A DNA stretch of 64,000 nt from Nannocystis pusilla (lineage in GTDB: Bacteria > Myxococcota_A > Polyangia > Nannocystales > Nannocystaceae), in NCBI RefSeq assembly GCF_026626665.1, contig NZ_JAPNKE010000002.1:6425168-6489167 (forward strand), given 5' to 3'. Below are positions 9,508-18,181 of the stretch, piece after piece. The translations under genes and the position numbers were made by a program. Position 1 is the first letter of the stretch. The number at the start of each line of letters is the position of its first letter. The notes beneath the pieces are model-generated. The model made no database searches, was not told where the DNA came from, and saw only the letters and a list, made by a program, of their open reading frames with translations.

Positions 9508-10700
9508 AGGTCGCCGTCCGCGGCCTCGCGCCGGAGGCCGCGCTGCCGCTGCTGTGGGCCCGCGGCATCGAAGGCGCACCGAGCTCGTCCTCCACCGCAC
9601 GCGACGCGAACGCGCTCGACAGCGACGTAGCGACCTCGGACGTCGAAGGCGCACCAGTCTCGTCATTCGCAGCATATGACGCGGACGCGCTCGACAGCGA
9701 CGTAGCGACCTCGGACGTCGAAGGCGCACCGGTCTCGCCTTCCGCAACACGTGACGCAGGCAAGGTCGACAGCGACCTCGCGACCTCGGACGTCGTAGGC
9801 GCACCAATCTCGCCTTCCGCAAGCCGTGACGCGGGCGCGGTCGACAGCGACCTCGCGGCGAGCAGGCCGGCGCACGCCAGCAGGAGCGCGGACGTGCTGC
9901 TGTGCGACGACGCCGACGTCCCGCGAGCCGACGATCCGCCGCGCGTGGTGTGGACATTCGGCCTGCTCGCACCGACCGCCGCGGCCGCGCTCGTGCGCAC
10001 GCTGCCCTTTGTCCTGCCCGCGCCTGAGCCCGAGCCCGCGGCCGACGCGAGCACCGCGGAGCTGCTGGCCTCCATGCGCCGCGACTACACGCGCCAGCTC
10101 CCTAGCTCGCTCGCCGCGCTCGCGCGGGCCGTCGTCCACGCACCCAGCGGCGCGACCGCGCAGGCCGACGCGCGCATGCTGGCCCACCGCCTCCGCGGCA
10201 CCGCAGGCAGCTACGGCCATCCTGCGATCGGCGAGCTCGCCGGTCGCCTCGAGCAACGCCTCGCCGCCGGCGACCTCGCGCCCGCCCCGCTGGGCGAGCT
10301 GCTCCTCGCGCTCGCCGAGCGGATCGCCGCGGCCTTGTCCCCCGCCGCGCTCCCGGCCCAGCCGCGGGTCGCCGTCGTCGGCCTGGCGCCGCCCGGCCTG
10401 CCCGAGGGCTCGATCGCCGTGCCCGACGTCTCCGCGGCCGCTCGCGCGATCGAGGCCGGCGCAGCCGAGCTGCTGTGGGTCTCGCTCGACGGCGACGGAC
10501 CTGTCTCCAATAACATATCCCGAGAGACATTTTCGCAGCTCTGCGCGGCGATCGACGCCGAGCCTGTCCTTCAGGACATCCCCGTCGTGCTCGCCCGGAC
10601 AGACGCCGGAAACGCCGCCAAACTGGCCCTGGCGTGCCTGCTGGCGAGCGCGTGGGCCCGGCTGGCGCTCGCCTTCCCGGCCGTGGGCCACACGAAGTGA
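9504..10700 (+). CDS. Hpt-domain phosphotransfer protein with 25-residue tandem repeats and degenerate receiver-like ends
   Basis: GTG 9504 overlaps the kinase stop by 4 bp. The short N-terminus (VKVAVRGLAPEAALPLLWARG) resembles the first strand and helix of a receiver but is interrupted by about four tandem 25-residue repeats (DSDVATSDVEGAPVS..). After the insert, an Hpt domain is clear (LASMRRDYTRQLPSSLAALA, phospho-acceptor His in LAHRLRGTAGSYGHPAIGELA). The C-terminal ~110 residues (VAVVGLAPPGLPEGSIAV, ELLWVSLDGDG, IPVVLARTDAGN) look like a receiver without the phosphorylatable Asp. The protein would pass phosphate between the upstream kinase and receivers. Fusion of Hpt with degenerate receivers and the repeat insert is unusual. 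Confidence 0.8.
   Translation: MKVAVRGLAPEAALPLLWARGIEGAPSSSSTARDANALDSDVATSDVEGAPVSSFAAYDADALDSDVATSDVEGAPVSPSATRDAGKVDSDLATSDVVGAPISPSASRDAGAVDSDLAASRPAHASRSADVLLCDDADVPRADDPPRVVWTFGLLAPTAAAALVRTLPFVLPAPEPEPAADASTAELLASMRRDYTRQLPSSLAALARAVVHAPSGATAQADARMLAHRLRGTAGSYGHPAIGELAGRLEQRLAAGDLAPAPLGELLLALAERIAAALSPAALPAQPRVAVVGLAPPGLPEGSIAVPDVSAAARAIEAGAAELLWVSLDGDGPVSNNISRETFSQLCAAIDAEPVLQDIPVVLARTDAGNAAKLALACLLASAWARLALAFPAVGHTK
9600..9905 (+). repeat. 75-bp in-phase tandem repeat within the Hpt gene
   Basis: About four copies of a 75-bp unit, with GACAGCGACGTAGCGACC as its best-conserved part, begin near 9618, 9693, 9768 and 9843. The last copy is decayed. The period is exactly 25 codons. The repeats contain several AT-rich codons not otherwise common here (for example GCATATGAC). 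The insert interrupts what looks like a receiver domain, so it may be a recent expansion. Confidence 0.85.
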
Positions 10701-10834
10701 AGCGCAGCGCTCCTCGATCCGCCCCGCACGACGAGCCTGCGAACACGACGACCCGCTCCATTCCCCAGCAGCGCGCCGATTGACGATCGGCGACCCGGAG
10801 GGCAGGCTCTGCGCCTCCGAGGTATTCTTCAAAA

Positions 10835-11551
10835 ATGTTCGAGTACAGCCCTGTATGGCCCCACGGCGCGCTGCAGCCGGCTTTTCCCGAGGTCTTCTAC
10901 GTCGTCGGCACCAACCGGACCCACCACGCCGGCGTCGACATCCAGACCAGCCGGACCATGACCGTCGTCCGCGAGGGCGACGCGCTGACGCTGCTCAACA
11001 CCGTGCGCCTCGACGACGAGGGCCTGGCTGCGCTCGATGCCCTCGGAAAGGTCCGGCACGTCGTCCGCCTCGGGGCCTTCCACGGCCGCGACGACCCGTT
11101 CTACTGCGACCGCTACGGCGCCACCCTGTGGGCCCTGCCGGCAGCCACCCACGCCGACGGCCGCGCCACCGCGCAGCCCCTCACCCCCGGCGGTCCCTTC
11201 CCCCTGGCCGACGGCCGGGCGTTCGAGTTCACCTCCGCCCGCTTCCCCGAGGCCGCCGTCCTGCTCGCCCGCGAGGGCGGGATCCTCGTCACCTGCGACG
11301 CGATCCAGAACTGGACCGAGGTCGACCGCTTCTTCTCGCCCGAGTGCGGCGAGATGTTCGCCGCCCAGGGCTTCATCCGCCCCGCCAACATCCCGGCGAC
11401 CTGGCGTCACGCCTGCCAGCCCAGCCCCGACGACTTCGCGCGCCTGCTCGCGCTGCCGTTCCGCCACCTGATCAGCGCCCACGGCGAGCCCCTGCGCGAC
11501 GAGGCCCACGCGCGGATCGCCGCCAGCGTCGCCGACGCTTTCCCCGCCTGA
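10835..11551 (+). CDS. Metallo-beta-lactamase-like (DUF4336-type) protein
   Basis: This 238-residue cytosolic protein has no signal peptide. The order of strands (FPEVFYVVGTNRT, MTVVREGDALTLLNTVRL, VRHVVRLGAFHGRDDPFYCDRYGATLWAL, GGILVTCDAIQNW, FRHLISAHGEPL) fits a reduced metallo-beta-lactamase fold, in which HGRDDPFY and SAHGEP would stand for metal-site regions. The canonical HxHxDH motif is absent, so hydrolytic activity is uncertain. It stands alone, follows the phosphorelay operon after 134 bp, and converges on the PNPOx-like gene with a palindromic hairpin between them. Confidence 0.6.
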   Translation: MFEYSPVWPHGALQPAFPEVFYVVGTNRTHHAGVDIQTSRTMTVVREGDALTLLNTVRLDDEGLAALDALGKVRHVVRLGAFHGRDDPFYCDRYGATLWALPAATHADGRATAQPLTPGGPFPLADGRAFEFTSARFPEAAVLLAREGGILVTCDAIQNWTEVDRFFSPECGEMFAAQGFIRPANIPATWRHACQPSPDDFARLLALPFRHLISAHGEPLRDEAHARIAASVADAFPA

Positions 11552-11649
11552 CCGCGCCGCCGCTCCGCGCGAACCTGCTGCGGACGGGGCCCCAGCCGAG
11601 CCCCTCGCCGGCCCCGCGACGACGGGGCTGGCGCGATGTTATCTAAAGA

Positions 11650-11669
11650 ACATGTCCCCATGGACATGT
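11650..11669. terminator. ACATGTCC/GGACATGT palindromic hairpin between convergent genes
   Basis: A perfect 8-bp inverted repeat (ACATGTCC, loop CCAT, GGACATGT) lies between the convergent genes ending at 11551 and 11827. The same core recurs at 32136, 42486, 56870 and 58633, mostly in convergent gaps, suggesting a bidirectional terminator or other 3'-end element. No T-run follows, so rho-independent termination in the classic sense is not shown. Confidence 0.5.
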
Positions 11670-11826
11670 CGCAAGGACAAGCATGCGCCGCGCGTGACCG
11701 TCACCGCCGGCGTCGCCGCCCCGCCCATGGTGGGGTGCTCCGACGATTCACACCTGTCGCCAGGGCCGCCTCCCCGCGTGGCCGCGCGCGGGGGCGAGGC
11801 GCTCCTCGAATGCGCAGTACCGACAT

Positions 11827-12787
11827 TCACGGTGTATGGATAGGACCCCGCCACCACGCCCCGGTCGCCAGCGACCGCGGCGAGAATTGCTCGAAGCGCC
11901 AGCGCGACGCCAGCGCCCCGCGCCGGCGCACCACCTGCTGCGCCCGCACTCGCCACAATCGCTCCGCCCCTCCAGCTGCGCCAGCTCCTCGCCTGCCAGC
12001 ACCAGCTCGGTCGGCCCCGAGACCTGCAGCAAGTCGCCGCGCTCGAAGTCGACGAACACCAGCCCCGCGCGCGGGTTGACCAGCAGATTGCCCAGAGTAT
12101 TGAAAAACAAGTTGCCGGCGAAGTCGGGGATCGTCAGCACCTCGCCGTCGACGCGGACGAAGCCCGGGCGGCCGCCGCGGTGCGACACGTCGACCCCGCG
12201 GCGGGCCGGGTCGCCGTCCTCGTCGACGTAGCTGGCGACGAAGAACGTGTCCGCGGTCGTGATCGCCACGCGCGCCGCCTCGTCGAGCCCCGTCAAACGC
12301 TCGGCCGGCGCCGCCTCGCGGACGACTTCCACCGGCGTGCGCGTCTGGATGTACTGCGGGCAATTGCCGAACGAAGCCTCGACCGCCATTGTCAAGCCCT
12401 CGGCGTCGCGCGCCCGCACCCGGCCGTTGACCCGGTTGCGCCGGCGCGTGGGCAGCTCGATCCCCAGGCACCCGAGCGCCGCCCCGACCGTGATCCCCGC
12501 GCTCGCCGGATCGTCCGCGCCCGGCAGCGCGTCGATCCGCAGCGTCCGCGGATCCGGCGAATGCACGAACCCCGGCGCGCCCTCGACCAAAGTCGCCCAC
12601 GGATCCCCGCGTCGTCGACGGCGCCGAGCACCAGGAACGGCAGTTGCGCATAAAACGTCCGGTGCTGGTCCGGCATGTGGTCACGGATCACGCGCGCGCC
12701 GACCTCGGCCATGCGCTCCGCGACCCCGTGCCGGGCCTGCAGCCGCACCTCGCCCGCGTGCCACGGACTGCGATGAATCGTCGACAT
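11827..12787 (-). CDS. Pyridoxamine-5'-phosphate-oxidase-family (FMN-binding) protein, two frameshifts
   Basis: Three frames join into one ~320-residue protein starting at ATG 12787 (MSTIHRSPWHAGEVRLQARHG). The core has features of the split-barrel flavin family (FYAQLPFLVLGAVDDAGDPWATLVEG, FVHSPDPRTLRI, NRVNGRVRARD, FGNCPQYIQTR, ADTFFVASYVDEDGDP, FVRVDGEVLTIPDFAGN, NPRAGLVFVDFERGDLLQVSG). Related proteins are often annotated as pyridoxamine 5'-phosphate oxidases fused to or linked with flavodoxin reductases. One G is missing near 12598 and one near 11968, both in GGGG runs. The C-terminus after repair is RRRGALASRWRFEQFSPRSL. Gene order (followed upstream by a GST gene on the same strand, 34 bp away) suggests a small redox/detoxification unit under the adjacent LysR. 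Confidence 0.75.
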
Positions 12788-12821
12788 GATCGTCCTCCCG
12801 TTTGCCCTCACCCGATTGTCT

Positions 12822-13454
12822 TCACCCGCGCGCCAGCCCGATCGCGCTCGCCTGCATCGGCACGAACCCCGGCAGCGCCGCCACGCGGGCCAGCCACGCG
12901 CGCACCGCCCCGTACTCCGCCAGCGACACGTTGCCCTCGGGCGCGTGGGCCACGTACGTGCAGCAGGCCACGTCGGCGATCGTCACCCGCTCGCCGGCCA
13001 GGAATTCGCGCCCGCGCAGCTCCGCGTCCATCACCCGCAGCAGCGCGTGGGCGCGGCCGATCACCTCGTCGGCGTCGAACTTCGCGCCCAGCAGCGTGAC
13101 GAGCCGCGCCGCTCCCGGCCCGAACGCCAGCGGCCCGGACGCGACCGACAGCCAGCGCTGCACCGCCGCCGCCCCGATCGGGTCGGTCGGCAGCCACGCC
13201 TCGCCGCCGTCCTTGCGCGCCAGGTAGACCAGGATCGCGGTCGAGTCGGCCACGATCGTCCCGTCGTCGTCGAGCACCGGCACCTGGCCGAACTGGTTGA
13301 GCGCCAGGAACTCCGGCCGCCGCTGCGCCCCGGCCAGCAGGTCGACGTCGATGAGCTCGGCCGGCAAGCCGAGCAGCGACAGGAACAGCTGGACCCGGTG
13401 CGCGTGCCCGGACAGCGGGTGACGGTAGAGCTTGATGGTGCGTCCTTGCGACAT
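12822..13454 (-). CDS. Glutathione S-transferase
   Basis: This 210-residue protein starts at ATG 13454. The N-terminal thioredoxin-like domain has the usual GST order (IKLYRHPLSGHAHRVQLFLSLLGLP, then FGQVPVLDDDG with the cis-Pro, and ADSTAILVYLARK with the Glu/Ser-Asp/Ser binding motif region). The all-helical C-terminal domain ends with FLAGERVTIADVACCTYVAH, the N-capping box/hydrophobic staple of GSTs. It is divergent from a LysR-type gene with an 81-bp spacer carrying a LysR-type box, so it is probably controlled by that regulator. The substrate is unknown. Confidence 0.93.
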   Translation of the reverse strand: MSQGRTIKLYRHPLSGHAHRVQLFLSLLGLPAELIDVDLLAGAQRRPEFLALNQFGQVPVLDDDGTIVADSTAILVYLARKDGGEAWLPTDPIGAAAVQRWLSVASGPLAFGPGAARLVTLLGAKFDADEVIGRAHALLRVMDAELRGREFLAGERVTIADVACCTYVAHAPEGNVSLAEYGAVRAWLARVAALPGFVPMQASAIGLARG

Positions 13455-13512
13455 GCCGCGAGGATGCGGCGCCCCGCCGGCCGCAACAATCCTGCGCGTT
13501 GACACTTCACCA

Positions 13513-13527
13513 TTGCACGTGCTGCAA
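13513..13527. promoter_or_regulatory. LysR-type binding box in the GST/LysR divergent promoter
   Basis: The 15-bp inverted repeat TTGCACGTGCTGCAA contains the T-N11-A pattern of LysR-type recognition sites. It lies in the middle of the 81-bp gap between the divergent GST (start 13454) and LysR (start 13536) genes. A TTGACA hexamer at 13499-13504 just upstream could be a -35 element for the LysR gene. The arrangement is the classic one for autoregulation plus activation of the divergent gene. Confidence 0.7.
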
Positions 13528-13535
13528 TAATCGCC

Positions 13536-14435
13536 GTGGACCGGCTCGACGCCATGGCCGCCTTCGTCGCCGTCGCCGACCTGCGCGGCTTCGCCCCCGC
13601 GGCGCGCAAGCTCGGCCTCTCGCCCTCGGCCGTCACCCGCCTGGTCGCCGCGCTCGAGGAGCACCTGTCGACCCGCCTGCTGCAGCGCACCACCCGCTCC
13701 GTCAGCCTCACCGACGCCGGCGCGCGCTACCTCGAGCGGGCGCGGCAGATCTTGAGCGACCTCGACGAGGCCGAGGCCGCCGTCCAGGCCGAGCACGACG
13801 CGCCGACCGGCCGCCTGGTGGTCGCAGCCTCGGTCCTGTTCGGCCGCCTCGCGGTCGCCCCGGTGCTGTCGGACTACCTCGCGCGCCACCCCGGCGTCGT
13901 CGCCGAGCTCACCCTCTCCGACCGCAACGTCAACCTCGTCGAGGACGGCATCGACGTGGCGGTCCGGATCGGCCCGCTCACCGACTCGAGCCTGCACGCG
14001 CGCCGCGTCGGCGCCACCCGCCGCGTCGTCGTCGGCGCCCCCGCCTACCTGGCCCGCCGGCCCGCGCCGCGCCACCCGGACGAGCTCACCGACCACGCCA
14101 TCGTCCACTTCACCGGCCTCGACCCCGCGCCCGTGTGGCGCTTCGTCGTCGCCGGCCGCCCGCACCCCGTCGCCCTGCACCCGGTCCTGGCCACCAACAG
14201 CACCGACGCGACGATCGCCCACGCCGAGCGCGGCGGCGGCCTGACCGTGGCGCTCGCCTACCAGGTCGCCGAGGCCGTGCGCGCCGGCCGGCTCGAGGTC
14301 GTCCTGACCGAGTTCGAACCACCGCCGCAGCCGATCCACCTGGTCTACCCGAGCGCCCGCCTGGTCCCGGCCAAGGTCCGCGCCTTCGTCGACCTGGTTT
14401 TAAAGACATGTGACTGGAGCTTCGTCGCGCTGTGA
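13536..14435 (+). CDS. LysR-family transcriptional regulator
   Basis: This protein of about 290-300 residues starts at GTG 13536. The N-terminal winged helix-turn-helix is typical (MDRLDAMAAFVAVADLRGFAPAARKLGLSPSAVTRLVAALEEHL, RTTRSVSLTDAGARYLERAR). The substrate-binding domain follows (RLVVAASVLFGRLAVAPVLSDYL, VDVAVRIGPLTDSSLHARRVG). Such CrgA-like LysRs often control a divergent redox gene, here the GST. The 3' end is odd: at 14399-14405 the reading frame contains T-TTA-AAG inside GTT TTA AAG ACA. In frame, the protein ends VLKTCDWSFVAL at 14435. After a -1 shift it would end FKDM at 14413. Confidence 0.93.
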   Translation: MDRLDAMAAFVAVADLRGFAPAARKLGLSPSAVTRLVAALEEHLSTRLLQRTTRSVSLTDAGARYLERARQILSDLDEAEAAVQAEHDAPTGRLVVAASVLFGRLAVAPVLSDYLARHPGVVAELTLSDRNVNLVEDGIDVAVRIGPLTDSSLHARRVGATRRVVVGAPAYLARRPAPRHPDELTDHAIVHFTGLDPAPVWRFVVAGRPHPVALHPVLATNSTDATIAHAERGGGLTVALAYQVAEAVRAGRLEVVLTEFEPPPQPIHLVYPSARLVPAKVRAFVDLVLKTCDWSFVAL

Positions 14436-14639
14436 GCGACGCGCCCGTCGCCCTCTCGTTACATGGCCTCAGGATCAGCAACGTCGCAGTCTCGTGATAT
14501 GAGCTCAGAATTCGGCGGGAGCTTCCCCGATCGCCAAATTCACTGGCGCCACTGGTCTCGACTCAGTGGAACTTCCCCGCCCCCAGAACTTACGCCCTCC
14601 ACTGGACCTCGTTCCTGTCGCCTGCGACTTACCTTCAGG

Positions 14640-15600
14640 TCATGGATTAACAAGAGCCTGGACGACGCGTTCCAGGAAACTTCTCAATGTAGCTGAAGGG
14701 CTCACTCGCGGCGCAAGGTCCTGTATGGCGTTTGCTTCATCGAGCCGATGCACCTTCTCGAAAAGACCCACAGCTCTGAACGATACCGCAATCGCATTCA
14801 AGAATTGAACGCAAAACCAAACACATTGTTTGCCACGCATCCAAACTTTGGGCGCCACCATTGCCATATCCCTCTGAGCGCTATCCAGTTCATCACCACT
14901 CACTCCAGGATGAGGGCCATTATCTCCTGTCACTCGACAAAGATACGCAACCGAATCATCCCACGAAGACGCAAGTGTAACCCGCATTTTTTCTGAATCG
15001 AAATACAAAAGTGTCTTGCTCACCACATTACGAATATTCACCTTACCCTTACGCCGCGCCGCAACAATCCAAGCCATCGGCATCCGAACCGCCTCCTCGA
15101 AAGAACCGAATGCCGCACCAAACTGCCCCACCGCCCTCTCGACTGCTACATGCTGAGAGTCCAGACCGAGCGTTTCGACACAATGTCGTCGAACCACAGA
15201 ATCAGAACACAACTCGTTCTCAATTGAGTAACCGTCAGTAACAAACAAATACAGATAGGCATCTGGCTGTTCCCCGACAAGATCATCATGGTCCCTATCA
15301 ACGAAGAACATCGCTCTGGGGTTAGGCTGATACAACGACTTGAACTCCTTCAGAGTCGCCAAAACTCCCTCTTTACTATTGCATTTTACAAAGGATAGCA
15401 CAAATGAACTGGGAATTGTGAACTAAGCAGGGGCCCATAGAATGCAAGATCCTCCTTACCTTCCACAAAGGCAAACACGGTCCGCCCATCAGGCTTATAA
15501 GTCATCAGAAATGTATTCCATTGTGCCTTTGCTGAGTTTAATGCCGTCCGCAAGAGATCAAGAAAACTACCGCCCGAAGCTGCAATTCCGTAGCAGTCAT
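14640..15600 (-). CDS. ariB-like: DUF4435 TOPRIM-fold nuclease-like protein, PARIS AriB-like; two frameshifts
   Basis: The reconstructed protein is ~320 residues. ATG 15600 has a GGAGG ribosome-binding site inside the end of the ATPase gene. The N-terminal half carries the TOPRIM glutamate motif FVEGKEDLAFY and the acidic motif FFVDRDHDDLVG, followed by the DUF4435 signature VTDGYSIENELCS. Frames must be joined near codon 2 and near 15412 (CCC lacking a C). In known PARIS systems AriB is the effector: a TOPRIM nuclease held inactive by the AriA ATPase and released by phage anti-restriction proteins, cutting host tRNA and aborting infection. Codon use is far more AT-rich than in the flanking genes, indicating transfer. 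Its activity cannot be judged until the frameshifts are checked. Confidence 0.75.
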
Positions 15601-15604
15601 TACT

Positions 15605-17135
15605 TTACCTCCGCCCCTTCCTCTTTCCCTTCGGACGTTCTTTTTCTGGCAGCCTTTCCGGCGTCGCGGCTTTTGCAGGTCGGCTTACCAACGAAACAGG
15701 GAGCGTAAATGCCGAGAGTTCGTTCTCAAAAATAAAGGGAGAGTGAGTCACCGCAATCAAACCGGTGCAAAGCTGAGTCTCGATCAAGTCTTGCAAAAAT
15801 CGCTGCTGCCACGGCACCGAAATCGACAGTTCGGGTTCGTCAATAATTACAAAATAAGATTGCGCTCCACTCAAATATATATGAGAGAATAGACTTACAA
15901 TCTGTTTCTCACCCGAGGAAAGCAAATCTGGAGGAAGTTTGGGAAAGTCGTCCTCGTTCGGCTTCTTTGTCTCGTCAATCATATTCCTTTTGGCTTCAGG
16001 AACATAATGAAGGCCAATTTCAACTTTCGATGAATCAAACGTAAAATTTATCCTGGAGATACTTATTACAGAGAGAGACGAATGCGCGAACGTTCTCTTC
16101 TCGCTTTTGCTGGTTTGCACGAACCTTCGCCAATTTCGTCAAGTAGTGAACCGTAACCTGTTCATCTTCTGCATCACGGCTCTCTTGAAGAGTCTGCATG
16201 ATTTGCTTGAGGTGTCCTCGATCTGTATCGCTGAGAAACCGAGCATCGATCTTATCGATAACATCGTTCACTGCATCGGCTACACCTGGAGCGATCAGAG
16301 CAGCCAAGTCTGGTTTTTTATACTCCTTTCGGATGACATCACTGAGATACGATCCGGTCATGTTATCCAGATCAGCTCGAAGACTTTCGCTGAGTGATTG
16401 CGTCTTCTTGGCAAAGGTCTCCTCAACATCCTTCATTCCAAATTCGACCAGTTCGATACAACTTGGACCGGAAGTTCCCGGACGGTGAAATTGTTTCAGT
16501 TCTTGCTCAAGGCGTAAATTCGGAAAGATAGATTTGAGATCACGTTCGATGCGCCTGTATGTCGGCAGAAATAGGACCTGTGAAGGCAGAAGCCTAGCGA
16601 TCGTCTTCTCAAGATTTTGGAGACGCGTAATCGCGCTCGAATCAACCTCTCCGCTCATACGCAGATTTAAGTAGAAAATTTCTTGCAGATCATCAGGATC
16701 AACCTCATGTTTTTGGGCTAAGTAGCGAAGAGTAACATAATCATGCATCAACTTCGCTGGCGAAAGCTCTTGGATGTCCGTTATAATTGCATCTAGCGTA
16801 TCCGGGGTAAGCCGACGTCGATGCATTAGGTAATCGTTCATATATTTTATCTGGGGTGCCCTATGGGATGCGATGATATCATCACGCCTAATTACCAAAT
16901 CCTGACCGTTAATTCGAGCCTTTACTGATCTGAACGGCAGCTTCGCAAGGCGTTTCCATTGAGCAGTGAGGAACAAGTAGAGGATGTTCAGAATTGTGCT
17001 CTTTCCGCTGCCGTTTTCCCCGACGAGAATTAGCCGATTATCCTTTGGGATAATTTCTACGTCAGTGCGATTAAACATAGACTCGATCGAGAACAACTCG
17101 AGGTGAAACGAGGCGGTTGTCGTGGTCTCGGTCAT
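15605..17135 (-). CDS. ariA-like: ABC-type AAA ATPase, PARIS AriA-like; frame broken near 16037
   Basis: The reconstructed protein is ~510 residues, starting at ATG 17135. Walker A is LVGENGSGKST (residues ~37-47). An insertion of coiled, charged helices follows. The ABC signature is LLSSGEKQ, Walker B is YFVIIDEPELSI, and the switch His is in AVTHSPF. This is the SMC/RecF-like (AAA_15/AAA_21) layout of defence ATPases paired with DUF4435 proteins. The last ~165 residues lie in another frame. Removing one T in GTTTGATTC joins KFYV to DSSKVEIGLHYVPE. The G+C content is about 45-50% against ~70% around it. AriA-like ATPases form a scaffold that sequesters the TOPRIM effector and senses viral anti-restriction proteins. 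The gene ends 4 bp before the DUF4435 start codon, a single operon. Confidence 0.78.
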
Positions 17136-17526
17136 GCACTGAAGCTAACCGAGACGAAGGTAAAAAACAACACTGCTCCCCCAGTGGGAGCCAGGGAAAC
17201 CCTGATCGACATCGTGGTTCTCGTACGCCGACTCGGCAACCATGACGGTTGTCTAGGCAGGAGATGACCTGCGAATGTGATGCAGCAAATCAGCAACACC
17301 ATTGCTCATTTGAGCTCGTCAGCGCCAAAGACAACGTTTAGAAGCACGCTACCGCTTGACGGGGTCTGTGCAAGCCCATCGGTCTGGTCCTTACTGTCCG
17401 AATGCCCCTTCACTTGAGGTAGGAGTGGAGTCGTTCGAGGGTGAGAACGTTGAACGGATCGAGCGCTTCCGCGCGCCTGGGAGTGCGCGCCGCCCCCTCG
17501 CTATCTGCGGTGGATTCGCGGCCTCG
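17136..17526. other. Intergenic edge of the low-G+C island
   Basis: These ~390 bp run from the start of the AriA-like gene to the end of the TetR gene. The first ~250 bp keep the intermediate G+C content of the island, and the last ~100 bp return to genome-like composition. It must contain the promoter of the two-gene defence operon. I found no tRNA, integrase, terminal inverted repeat or attachment-site duplicate here that would explain integration. Confidence 0.5.
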
Positions 17527-18150
17527 CTACTTGCGCCCGACCCGCCCGCGCAGCCCCCCGAGCAAGAACTCCGCCGTCTCGGCCGCGACCACCTCGACCG
17601 GCGCGCCCGAGGCCACCGCGCGCCGGCCCGCGTGTACGACCCCGACCATCCGCTCGACCAGGCGCTGCACGTCGGCCACCGGGCGGAACAGCCCCGCCGC
17701 CGTGCCCTGCTGGACGATGCCCGCCACGATCTCGAGCACCGGCGCGAAGCAGGCCGCGAGCGACAGGCTCACGTCCTCGGGCAGCAGGCCCTCGAGCGCG
17801 TTGACGATCGAGATCCCCGACACCCCCGGGGCCAGCGCCGCGAGCTGCCGGCGGACCAGCAGCGCCAGCCGGTCCTCCGGATCGTCGACCGCCGCGCACT
17901 CTGCCACCAGCGCGCTCACGATCGGCGCCGCCTCGGCCTTCACCACCGCGACGAGCAGCGCGTCCTTGGTCGGCGCGTAGTTGTAGATCGTGTTGCGGGC
18001 GATGCCGGCGTGGCGCGCGATCGCGGCGAGGGTCAGCGCCCCGTAGCCCTCCTCGTGGACGGCGCGGATGAACCCCTCGCGCAGGCGCTGCCAGGTGGCC
18101 TCCCGGTGCGCGGCGATGGTGGGCGCGGCGATCCTCGGCATCGATCTCAT
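17527..18150 (-). CDS. TetR/AcrR-family transcriptional regulator
   Basis: This protein of about 205 residues has a TetR helix-turn-helix at its N-terminus (EGFIRAVHEEGYGALTLAAIARHAGIARNTIYNYAPTKDALLVAVV) and an all-helical ligand-binding C-terminus (LVRRQLAALAPGVSGISIVNALEGLLPEDV). ATG 18141 (MPRIAAPTIAAHREATW) is an equally good start. It lies 31 bp downstream of the FAD-dependent monooxygenase gene on the same strand, so it is probably co-transcribed and acts as a repressor of that operon, relieved by the monooxygenase substrate or a related compound. Confidence 0.92.
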   Translation of the reverse strand: MRSMPRIAAPTIAAHREATWQRLREGFIRAVHEEGYGALTLAAIARHAGIARNTIYNYAPTKDALLVAVVKAEAAPIVSALVAECAAVDDPEDRLALLVRRQLAALAPGVSGISIVNALEGLLPEDVSLSLAACFAPVLEIVAGIVQQGTAAGLFRPVADVQRLVERMVGVVHAGRRAVASGAPVEVVAAETAEFLLGGLRGRVGRK

Positions 18151-18181
18151 TCATCGGTCAAAAGACCGCCCCCGCAACCGC

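Noticed and set aside
14463..14696. Plus-strand frame (FGGSFPDRQIHWRHW) considered as an insertion-sequence remnant
   Set aside because: It contains short dyads (CACTGGCGCCACTGG) but no transposase motif or terminal inverted repeats that I can pair; kept only as the edge of the low-G+C island.
14640..17135. Calling the ATPase/DUF4435 genes pseudogenes because of three to four frame breaks
   Set aside because: Motifs are intact on both sides of each break, breaks are single-base like those in housekeeping-type genes throughout the window, and start and ribosome-binding site are preserved.
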